From: Ferruginibacter paludis
Lineage (GTDB): Bacteria; Bacteroidota; Bacteroidia; Chitinophagales; Chitinophagaceae
Assembly (NCBI RefSeq): GCF_030409685.1
Contig: NZ_JAUFQJ010000004.1
Coordinates: forward strand, 843,667 to 907,666
Direction of reading: 5' to 3'
Length of the DNA: 64,000 nucleotides
Each line of letters begins with the position of its first letter. The stretch's first letter is position 1. The notes below the pieces were generated by a model. The model made no database searches, had not been told where the DNA came from, and saw nothing but the letters and a program-made list of their open reading frames with translations. Made by a program: the position numbers and the translations under genes. Below are positions 27,301-33,555 of the stretch, piece after piece.

Positions 27301-29533
27301 CAGAACTTCCGTAGAGATCAAGGGCAAAATTCTCATAGAATTTATCGTTGAAAAAATTGAGAAAAGGAGGAATGCCCAAATGTGTACTGGCTATAAAACC
27401 AATACTTCCCCGCTGATCTGCCAATACCCACTTCTCTGACAAAGTTGAGTTACCTGCCAAACGGGCTGGATCGAAAATAAAAAAGTTACCCGCACTACAG
27501 CCGCTTACATTAAAAAATGGATATTTACTATCGTTGGTATATACTTCCGGACTGTTTAAGTTAAAGGCCAGTGTATTTGCTGAAGAGTGTCCGAAATACT
27601 GAATTAAGCTTACGCCCCCACTTACCAGTTGCTGTATGCGGTCACCGTTTGCCTGTTCAACAGCGGAACTGGTAGCTTTAATGAAGGTTTCCACATGCCC
27701 GCCGAAAGCGCTGTCTTCAGCAAGTGCTTTGTAATCATTCAGGTAATTCACAAAAAGATCAGTTTCGGAATTGTCTCCACCGCCGGCAACATTGATGATA
27801 TTTTTCATCCATGCTTTATCAGCAACCGTTTGGCTTGTTGAAGCCTGTACCTGTTCATATTGTTTTACCTTATTAAGATAGTATTTAATTTCAGTGCCGT
27901 TAATGGCGGCAATTCTGCCAATGGGTACCAGGGGCACGTTTTGACCGGGAGGACATGCCAACAATACATCCGACGCAGGCCAGCCAAAGCTTTGCACCAA
28001 ATCTATTTTCTCTGTTATAGGATCGTTCTCATTTTGTTTGTATTCAATTGAATTCATACCTCTGCCCAGGATCAAAACATATTTGGGTTTGATACTGAAT
28101 TGCTGATCGGCGTAACGAATAAAATCGCGTATTGCAGCCGGATGTTTTTTTATTCCAAAAGCAAACTGATCATTCAGCTCATCAATGGTAAGCACTATAG
28201 GATGAAAACTTCCTCCGGCGGCTGAAGCCCTGTATTTTCTATATTCATCCACGTAATTCACCCCGTTGCCGTCATTAAAAAGAACCGGGTTAGATATAAT
28301 CAGGTAGTCGCCCTGGTTGGCTGTTAACGCGTAATTAATAAATGACCTTGCCGTAAGGTTATCAATGGTTGTTATATTATTACCTTCTTCATTTACCAGG
28401 TTAAATTTTCTTATTGGTTCGTTAGAGACCGGTAAGGCAAAGCGAACCTGGCCCGGCGCGGAAATATCGCCTGTGTATCGCTCTCCGGTATTGAGATTAT
28501 ACAAAACCGGCGGCGCAGAGCCGGCATTAAAATTATCGATTACCAGGTAATTGCCGGTAGAAGAAGGGGCTAATTCAAAATAAAAATTCTTTTCGTTGTT
28601 AAAATTAAATTTAGCAGGATAAGTTAGCACCATTTCGCCCACAACAATGTGATCGTTGGAATTTGACACTCCCGGCGGGGGTGTGTATCCGTTAACAGCT
28701 ACCTGCAAATTGTCAGGGCTTTGAAGAATACTCAATGGTATATTATTCACCTGCTTTTTAACGATGCTGAAATAGTTCATGGGTACATCATTAAAAAGAA
28801 TGTTATTATAAAAACTCACTTTTAAATTTCTTGTATACAAAGCATTACCAAATGCCGAAATATAAAAGGACACGCTGTTGGGAGGACCCGCCGTATACAC
28901 ATTAAGGTTATTAAATGTGGTGTAAAGATCGCAACCACTACAGGGTGAAACATTGTCGCTTGTATAGCCCTCACCCATATCGTAAGAAGAAGAATAAACA
29001 TATTCTCCCACAATAGCAGCATAGCCACGATTGTATTGTGATTTAAAAGAGGCTCCTACTTTACGCATAAAATACGCGTCCGGAGAAAGCGTATTGCCTG
29101 CTACATTATTGATGGCATTCTGAAACCGCAAATTGTTTCCCGACGGGTTGACCGTGAGAAAGTAAGTTGATGTATCTGTATGAATACTAAAACTGTCCGA
29201 CAACTGGTAAGCCGTATCGCGATAAAGATTTTTATCAGGTTTACCGTCATTTTTTACACCCAAAAATTCAATATAGTCATTGGCTGTTAACGTTCCCGAA
29301 GGCACAGAGGTAAAAAGTCTCACCTCTTCACCATTGCGCCATAACTGAAATTGTTCAGCAGGAATGCTGCCCAAACCCGCCGCTGAAACAGCAGCCTGGC
29401 TAATACGGCACACACCCGTTGTACCCACTTTAAATTTAAAATATGTTTTGCTATAATCTATCCAGCTGTTATTGAGCTGCGCATAAGTGCCCGATGCAAT
29501 CAACAGGAATATTGGCAATAAAAATTTTTTCAT
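24386..29533 (-). CDS. porU: Type IX secretion system sortase PorU (C25 family)
   Basis: A 1715-residue exported protein with signal peptide (1-19). The gingipain-like C25 catalytic domain spans about 445-800: catalytic His649 in IQYFGHSSANT and Cys679 in NVSGCSAGNFF. Before it is an N-terminal region of about 400 residues as in PorU. After it come beta-sandwich regions, one CARDB-like (about 815-930, DFIVEDQLIKVSPAVISV), and the end resembles a FlgD-like/T9SS C-terminal domain (NYPNPFTTSTAFVF, later WDGTDAFGQKLANGVYLYRV). PorU cleaves sorting signals from T9SS cargo and attaches it to A-LPS at the cell surface, acting with PorV. It is much longer than the Porphyromonas protein (about 1160 residues). 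It starts 26 bases after porV. Confidence 0.93.
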   Translation of the reverse strand: MKKFLLPIFLLIASGTYAQLNNSWIDYSKTYFKFKVGTTGVCRISQAAVSAAGLGSIPAEQFQLWRNGEEVRLFTSVPSGTLTANDYIEFLGVKNDGKPDKNLYRDTAYQLSDSFSIHTDTSTYFLTVNPSGNNLRFQNAINNVAGNTLSPDAYFMRKVGASFKSQYNRGYAAIVGEYVYSSSYDMGEGYTSDNVSPCSGCDLYTTFNNLNVYTAGPPNSVSFYISAFGNALYTRNLKVSFYNNILFNDVPMNYFSIVKKQVNNIPLSILQSPDNLQVAVNGYTPPPGVSNSNDHIVVGEMVLTYPAKFNFNNEKNFYFELAPSSTGNYLVIDNFNAGSAPPVLYNLNTGERYTGDISAPGQVRFALPVSNEPIRKFNLVNEEGNNITTIDNLTARSFINYALTANQGDYLIISNPVLFNDGNGVNYVDEYRKYRASAAGGSFHPIVLTIDELNDQFAFGIKKHPAAIRDFIRYADQQFSIKPKYVLILGRGMNSIEYKQNENDPITEKIDLVQSFGWPASDVLLACPPGQNVPLVPIGRIAAINGTEIKYYLNKVKQYEQVQASTSQTVADKAWMKNIINVAGGGDNSETDLFVNYLNDYKALAEDSAFGGHVETFIKATSSAVEQANGDRIQQLVSGGVSLIQYFGHSSANTLAFNLNSPEVYTNDSKYPFFNVSGCSAGNFFIFDPARLAGNSTLSEKWVLADQRGSIGFIASTHLGIPPFLNFFNDKFYENFALDLYGSSVGNQLKNTLQMLGGNPQALDFYTRIHLEELNLHGDPAVKINSSALPDFIVEDQLIKVSPAVISVADNSFSVSVKMMNIGKVTNDSIRVSVIRKLPNDSSKIIFNQLVPAFKYADSLTFTVPINPATDKGLNKIIVTLDVDNRVQEVSETNNTITKEFYILEDEIRPVSPYNFSIVNKQQITFSASTANPLSGQRQYVMELDTTELFNSPFKKQYTASGVGGAVEFVPNNITFADSTVYYWRTSMIPINGAPQIWNSFSFVYLPNGGTGFNQSHYFQFLKNTFSSTIGLDSDRVFRYTNKQRILTIRTGIYPFTTYERINVNLDFDQLDLFGCKYNSLQFFVYDPSTLQPWKNVKVTNPVTGEVTGRFGSVVPCLRDAASDGSRNFFEFPYNDSLKYRKRAMDFIDSIPAGMYVSITNLGMFSNTKFIDSWKADQAILGAGNTLYDKLKSMGLSKIDSFTKNIPFVFLFRKNTPVFTPQQIVGTLASDQLEPSFSLPTKYISGTIESPLFGPAQTWSSLHWRGTTNDATNSDTVSVAVYGVTAAGNQTLMATVKPATDTTLAFINATTYPYLKLKMANGDPLYATPKQLSYWRVNATYVPEGSIAPNILYTMKDSVEQGDKINFSLAFKNISTVAFDSLKVKFVITDRNNLAHPIAISKRKALMAGDTLVVSYSIDSKDYPGSNTLYIMINPDNDQPEQYLYNNFLYKVFYVKEDKFNPLLDVTFDGVHILNRDIIAAKPHILVKLKDESHFLALADTALLKLQVRFPDGNLRNYFFGDSVRFNPANLATGENTASIDFMPYFPEDGDYQLIVSGKDVVGNKAGKLQYQVTFSVINKPMISNMLNYPNPFTTSTAFVFTVTGSEVPQNIRIQILTITGKVVREITKDELGPIRIGRNITDFKWDGTDAFGQKLANGVYLYRVITNLNGKSLDKYTGTNGNVDSNGKPVTVTSGLGGIDKYFNNGYGKMYLMR

Positions 29534-29559
29534 TTTGCTGTTCGGTTATATTATGTGTT

Positions 29560-30666
29560 TTACTCTTTCTCTCTTTTCACCAGTGTAAAACGAAGTGAAA
29601 ATATATGAGTGTACAGTGGGTTGGATTGATTGGCGAGGTTGCTGTAGGCATAGTCCAGCGTAACATTTTTTATTTTTACGCCAGCGCCCAGACTTGGCTG
29701 GTATATCCACACTTTTTTTTGATTCAGTGTGTCCCCATCAGATAGTGCTTTTTGAAAATTGGTAACCCCGGCCCTGATGAAAAAAACACCTTTGATGTTG
29801 GCTTCCAGGCCAAGGTGCGGATCAACGCTTACCGGGTTGCTGCTGATAACTGTATTTCGCTTACCATCAAATGTAAGGTCTAAATTAGCTTCGGCTAACA
29901 AACTGAAGGAAGGGCTAAATTGAAAATCGTACCCACCGCCAAGGGTTAAACGCGGCGATGTTAGCTCGGTTGAACGAACGGGAATATCATTTTTAGTAAG
30001 ATATAAAACCTGTTTCTCCTTATCGGTAAAAGTAAAAGCCCAGGCGTTAAAAGTGGTTGTTAAATCTTTGGCTACAAGGCCCAGGTGCCACTGTTTACCG
30101 TGCATTTGTACACCCGCGTCTATACCAAAACCCCATGCAGTAGCAAACTGGCCTACTTTGCGGTGTATTACTTTTGCATTTACACCAAAACTGACAAGCT
30201 TGTCCTCCGTTTCCACCACTTTTTGGGCATAAGAAAACAACATGGCATAATCGGCAGAAGAAAAACTGGTAATACTTCCATAGTCTACACTACCATCGGG
30301 TTGAACCAGAAATAAAGTATTGGGAATATCATCTACAGCAAACCGCAACAGTGAAACGCCGATCGTTCTTTTATTATCCTGGATTGGAATGGCTACAGAG
30401 CCAAAATCATACTTACCAATTCCGGCAAAATATTCAGCGTGCATCAAATTCACTTCCGGGTGATCTTTTACACCTGCAAGGCCAGCCGGGTTCCAGTAAC
30501 CCGCGGTACCATCCTGCACCGAAGCTACCTGTGCGCTGCCCATGGCGAGGCCCCTTGCACCCGCACCTATATTGAGAAATTCATTGGAATATTTTCTGAA
30601 TTGAGAAAAGGAAGCAATCGGGAATAACACTGTGCTTAGTAAAAAAGTGGCCAGTTTTGAACTCAT
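29560..30666 (-). CDS. porV: T9SS outer-membrane protein PorV (LptO)
   Basis: A 368-residue outer-membrane beta-barrel of the PorV/FadL-like type. After a signal peptide (1-21) comes the family signature FRKYSNEFLNIGAGARGLAM followed by DGTAGYWNPAGLAG. The rest shows alternating barrel strands and ends with FSLRFTLVKREKE. PorV carries T9SS cargo from the Sov translocon to the PorU sortase. It precedes porU by 26 bases in one operon. A promoter of good quality lies at 30775-30806, giving a leader of about 100 bases. Confidence 0.95.
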   Translation of the reverse strand: MSSKLATFLLSTVLFPIASFSQFRKYSNEFLNIGAGARGLAMGSAQVASVQDGTAGYWNPAGLAGVKDHPEVNLMHAEYFAGIGKYDFGSVAIPIQDNKRTIGVSLLRFAVDDIPNTLFLVQPDGSVDYGSITSFSSADYAMLFSYAQKVVETEDKLVSFGVNAKVIHRKVGQFATAWGFGIDAGVQMHGKQWHLGLVAKDLTTTFNAWAFTFTDKEKQVLYLTKNDIPVRSTELTSPRLTLGGGYDFQFSPSFSLLAEANLDLTFDGKRNTVISSNPVSVDPHLGLEANIKGVFFIRAGVTNFQKALSDGDTLNQKKVWIYQPSLGAGVKIKNVTLDYAYSNLANQSNPLYTHIFSLRFTLVKREKE

Positions 30667-30774
30667 AAATAGTTAATTTCCGGTTTAATGCGCTTGGATT
30701 TTAATGCCTTTGAAACCAAAACGCATTTGCATTAAGTAAATTGTGCTATTGACTCATTAAAAAATTGTATCATT

Positions 30775-30806
30775 TAAAGATAAATTATCCATTTTAAAAA
30801 GGCAAT
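30775..30806 (-). promoter_or_regulatory. Promoter of the porV-porU operon
   Basis: On the minus strand ATTG (30803-30806) then, after 20 bases, TATCTTTA (30775-30782), 7 of 8 to TAnnTTTG. Spacing is ideal for the Bacteroidota primary sigma factor. Confidence 0.5.
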
Positions 30807-30851
30807 CATCAAAGTGTTGTGTGGTGTACTTTTTAACGGATAGACGCTGCG

Positions 30852-30986
30852 TTAAGAAGAAAGGCTGCTTTCAAGGAAGTCATTAACATCATTTACCTCC
30901 ATCACAGCGGCCAATTTTTTTTTCAGAAAGACCAGTGCAGCCTGGCTCGCCGGAGTAAACTTTAATTCATATGTAAAAACACACAA
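30852..30986 (-). CDS. Possible small protein of 44 residues, unknown
   Basis: A minus-strand frame from a TTG at 30986 to TAA at 30852. Its sequence has a protein-like composition: YELKFTPASQAALVFLKKKL, then AAVMEVNDVNDFLESSLSS, that is a beta strand, an amphipathic helix with a Lys cluster and an acidic end. There is no ATG, so either TTG is the start or this is the end of a decayed gene. A near -7 element (AATTTTTG on the minus strand, 30997-31004) lies 11 bases upstream. No family recognised. Confidence 0.3.
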   Translation of the reverse strand: MCVFTYELKFTPASQAALVFLKKKLAAVMEVNDVNDFLESSLSS

Positions 30987-31060
30987 GTATTACCGGCAAA
31001 AATTGTTGGATTCCGGATAAACAGAATCCAATTTTTCATTTTTTCTAAGCACTTTTGCAA

Positions 31061-31080
31061 AACTTTTCTTCTGAAAAGTT
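31061..31080 (+). promoter_or_regulatory. Hairpin in the tyrS leader
   Basis: AACTTTTC / GAAAAGTT, a perfect 8-bp stem with tetraloop TTCT, 24 bases before the tyrS start. No T-run follows, so it is not an obvious terminator; it may stabilise or control the leader. Confidence 0.35.
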
Positions 31081-31104
31081 GACTGATAAATTAAAAGAGC
31101 GATA

Positions 31105-32391
31105 ATGATAAATTTAATACAGGAATTACAATGGCGGGGAATGTTACAGGATATTATGCCTGGTACAGAAGAGCAACTGATGAAAGAAATGACCATTGGG
31201 TATATCGGGTTTGACCCGACTGCTGACAGCTTGCATATCGGAAGCCTGGTGCCCATTTTATTATTGAAACACCTTCAACGTTGCGGCCATAAACCTATTG
31301 CGCTTGTTGGCGGCGCCACCGGTATGGTGGGCGACCCCAGTGGAAAAAGCGAAGAAAGGAACTTGTTAAGCGAAGACGTATTAAACCACAATGTTGTTTG
31401 CGTAAAAGCCCAGCTGGAAAAGTTCCTGGACTTTACCGCCACCCAACCCAATGCAGCAGAAATGGCTAATAATTACGATTGGTTTAAAGATTTTACTTTT
31501 TTGAACTTCATTAAAGAAGTGGGCAAATATATTACCGTTAATTACATGATGAGCAAAGACAGCGTGCGTAAAAGACTGGAAGGTGATAACGGTATGAGCT
31601 TTACAGAATTTACTTACCAGCTGGTACAGGGTTACGACTTTTATTGGCTAAATAAGAACAAAGGCTGCAAGCTGCAAATGGGTGGCAGCGATCAATGGGG
31701 CAATATTGTAACGGGTACAGAAATCATTCGCAAAAAAAGCGGCGGCGAGGCTTTTGCTTTTACCTGCCCGTTGTTAACTAAAGCTGATGGAGGTAAATTT
31801 GGGAAGACAGAAAAAGGCAATATCTGGCTTGATCCTAAGAAAACTTCCCCCTACCAGTTTTATCAATTTTGGTTAAACGCAGCAGATGCAGACGCAGAAA
31901 AATACATCAAAATTTTTACTTTACTCAGCAGGGAAGAGATTGACACCTTATTAGCTCAGCACAAAGGAAACGAGCACCAGCGGGTTTTACAGAAAAAACT
32001 GGCAGAAGAAGTTACGTGTTTTGTACATAGCCGTTCGGATTACGATTTTGCGGTAAAAGCCTCTGAAATTCTGTTTAATAATGATACGGCAGAAATTTTA
32101 CAGCAGTTGACAGAAGAACAATTATTACAGGTGATGGAAGGCGTACCTACAGTTGATTTTTCTAAAACTGTGGCTGCTACCGGTGTCGATATTGTAAGTT
32201 TTTTAGCAGATACAAAAATATTTCCCAGCAAAAGTGAAGCCCGTAAAATGGTGCAGGGCGGCGGCGTGAGTATTAATAAACTTAAAACAGATTCTATTGA
32301 AACGGTAATCACCGCTGATGGTTTGCTGCATCAAAAATACCTGTTGGTACAAAAGGGTAAAAAGAACTATTACCTGGTAACCATGGAATAG
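31105..32391 (+). CDS. tyrS: Tyrosyl-tRNA synthetase
   Basis: A 428-residue class I aminoacyl-tRNA synthetase that charges tRNA-Tyr. The HIGH-type motif is seen as LHIGSLVP (about residues 46-53), tyrosine-binding residues lie in [20 protein letters not shown], and the KMSKS-equivalent is KFGKT (about 231-235). The C-terminal S4-like RNA-binding domain includes [20 protein letters not shown]. Length is normal. Transcribed alone or with the tRNA-Gln downstream, which also has its own promoter. Confidence 0.97.
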   Translation: MINLIQELQWRGMLQDIMPGTEEQLMKEMTIGYIGFDPTADSLHIGSLVPILLLKHLQRCGHKPIALVGGATGMVGDPSGKSEERNLLSEDVLNHNVVCVKAQLEKFLDFTATQPNAAEMANNYDWFKDFTFLNFIKEVGKYITVNYMMSKDSVRKRLEGDNGMSFTEFTYQLVQGYDFYWLNKNKGCKLQMGGSDQWGNIVTGTEIIRKKSGGEAFAFTCPLLTKADGGKFGKTEKGNIWLDPKKTSPYQFYQFWLNAADADAEKYIKIFTLLSREEIDTLLAQHKGNEHQRVLQKKLAEEVTCFVHSRSDYDFAVKASEILFNNDTAEILQQLTEEQLLQVMEGVPTVDFSKTVAATGVDIVSFLADTKIFPSKSEARKMVQGGGVSINKLKTDSIETVITADGLLHQKYLLVQKGKKNYYLVTME

Positions 32392-32433
32392 GTAGATGAC
32401 TAAAATAACAGTCTGTATAAATTGCAAAATGAT

Positions 32434-32465
32434 TTTGGCTGTTTTACCTTCAAACCCTAAATTTG
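32434..32465 (+). promoter_or_regulatory. Promoter of tRNA-Gln, exact Bacteroidota consensus
   Basis: TTTG (32434-32437), 20-base spacer, TAAATTTG (32458-32465). Both boxes match the consensus exactly; the start of transcription should be near 32470, about 25 bases before the mature tRNA. Confidence 0.75.
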
Positions 32466-32494
32466 CAGTCCCAAACACAAACCGGGACATTAAT

Positions 32495-32565
32495 TGGGTT
32501 ATGGTGTAATGGTAACACAACAGATTTTGATTCTGTCTTTCTAGGTTCGAATCCTAGTAACCCAA
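32495..32565 (+). tRNA. tRNA-Gln (anticodon TTG)
   Basis: A 71-base tRNA. Acceptor stem TGGGTTA/TAACCCA (32495-32501 with 32558-32564), discriminator A32565, D arm with GG in the loop, anticodon stem ACAGA/TCTGT with loop TTTTGAT and anticodon TTG at 32527-32529, T arm CTAGG TTCGAAT CCTAG. The CCA end is not encoded. A terminator follows directly. Confidence 0.96.
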
Positions 32566-32571
32566 CTACTC

Positions 32572-32610
32572 AAAATTAAAACCCCTGTATAAAACAGGGG
32601 TTTTAATTTT
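32572..32610 (+). terminator. Terminator of tRNA-Gln
   Basis: A 17-bp perfect stem (32572-32588 with 32594-32610, core ACCCCTGT/ACAGGGGT) with a 5-base loop and T-rich 3' arm. Confidence 0.9.
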
Positions 32611-32808
32611 GGAAGCCTTTTATTCAACTCAATAGTCGTTACCTCATTTGGATATCCTTCATTTTTAAAGGTCCAGGGAGATGCTGCAAGAAGTTTTTAA
32701 TTAAATTTATAACAGGTAATTTCCTTTTTTGAGTTCCCGAAACTAGTTTTTAAATCCACATATTTCGTCCTGCTATACCTGCCTGTAAGATATAGCCATT
32801 GCGTGCAA

Positions 32809-32841
32809 TTTGTTTAATATTAAAGTATTGTCTTAAATTTC
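32809..32841 (+). promoter_or_regulatory. Promoter of the LytTR regulator/sensor kinase operon
   Basis: TTTG (32809-32812), 21-base spacer, TAAATTTC (32834-32841, 7 of 8). The ATG follows 18 bases later. Confidence 0.45.
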
Positions 32842-32859
32842 GCTAAAATTAGCTTCCAC

Positions 32860-33555
32860 ATGTTGAGTACAAAACTAACTGCCCTAATTGTAGATGATGA
32901 GCATAGCGGAAGATCGTCACTGAAAATTTTGCTGAATAAAAATTGCTATTATTTATTTGAAAAGATTGTTACAGCTTCGGCGCTTGATCAGGCCATTGAG
33001 ATTGTTAAGCAACAGCATTTTAATATTTGCTTTTTGGATATAAATCTCAATAACCAATCCGGCTTTGACCTGATACCTCATTTAGCAAACGATACCAAAG
33101 TGGTGTTTGTTACCGCGTATTCCGAATTTGCCATTAAAGCCATTAAGGAAAATGCGTTTGATTATCTGCTAAAACCAATTAACCCCGCAGAATTTAAGCT
33201 TTGTGTAGACAGGTATGAAAAGGAAATACTGGCAGATTCAGATGCTATAAAAAAATACCTGCACATTAAAGACCAGGGCGAAACCATACCGATACCGCTG
33301 GATGAAATTGTATTTTTACAGGCTGAGGGCGCTTACTCAAAAATCTATTTAATAAAAAACAGGGAGTATATTACGGCGAAAACTTTAAAATCAATGACAG
33401 ATGTGCTGGGCAAAGATTTTATTAGAATTCACAAGTCGTACATCATCAACAAAACGATGATAAAATCATTTAAAAAAAATTCACTCACTACAATCCACAA
33501 TACATGTCTGCCAGTTTCAAGGGTTGGGGCAAAGGAGTTATCGTTGCACTTTTAA
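32860..33555 (+). CDS. LytTR-type response regulator
   Basis: A 231-residue two-component regulator. Receiver domain (about 6-120): acidic pair D12-D13, phosphoryl-accepting D60 in CFLDINLN, Thr in VFVTAYSEFA and Lys in LLKPINPAEF. LytTR DNA-binding domain (about 135-228): IPIPLDEIVFLQAEGAYSKI and IRIHKSYIINKTMI. It binds DNA through the LytTR beta-sheet fold and is activated by the sensor kinase encoded immediately downstream, whose start codon lies 52 bases inside this gene. Confidence 0.93.
   Translation: MLSTKLTALIVDDEHSGRSSLKILLNKNCYYLFEKIVTASALDQAIEIVKQQHFNICFLDINLNNQSGFDLIPHLANDTKVVFVTAYSEFAIKAIKENAFDYLLKPINPAEFKLCVDRYEKEILADSDAIKKYLHIKDQGETIPIPLDEIVFLQAEGAYSKIYLIKNREYITAKTLKSMTDVLGKDFIRIHKSYIINKTMIKSFKKNSLTTIHNTCLPVSRVGAKELSLHF

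Larger units (their letters stand above)
30667..31104. other. Divergent spacer between porV and tyrS
   Basis: 438 bases. It holds the porV promoter (30775-30806), a possible small minus-strand gene (30852-30986) and a hairpin in the tyrS leader (31061-31080), each listed separately. Confidence 0.5.

Noticed and set aside
31021..31104. T-box riboswitch before tyrS
   Set aside because: No T-box sequence, specifier loop or antiterminator; only a short hairpin.
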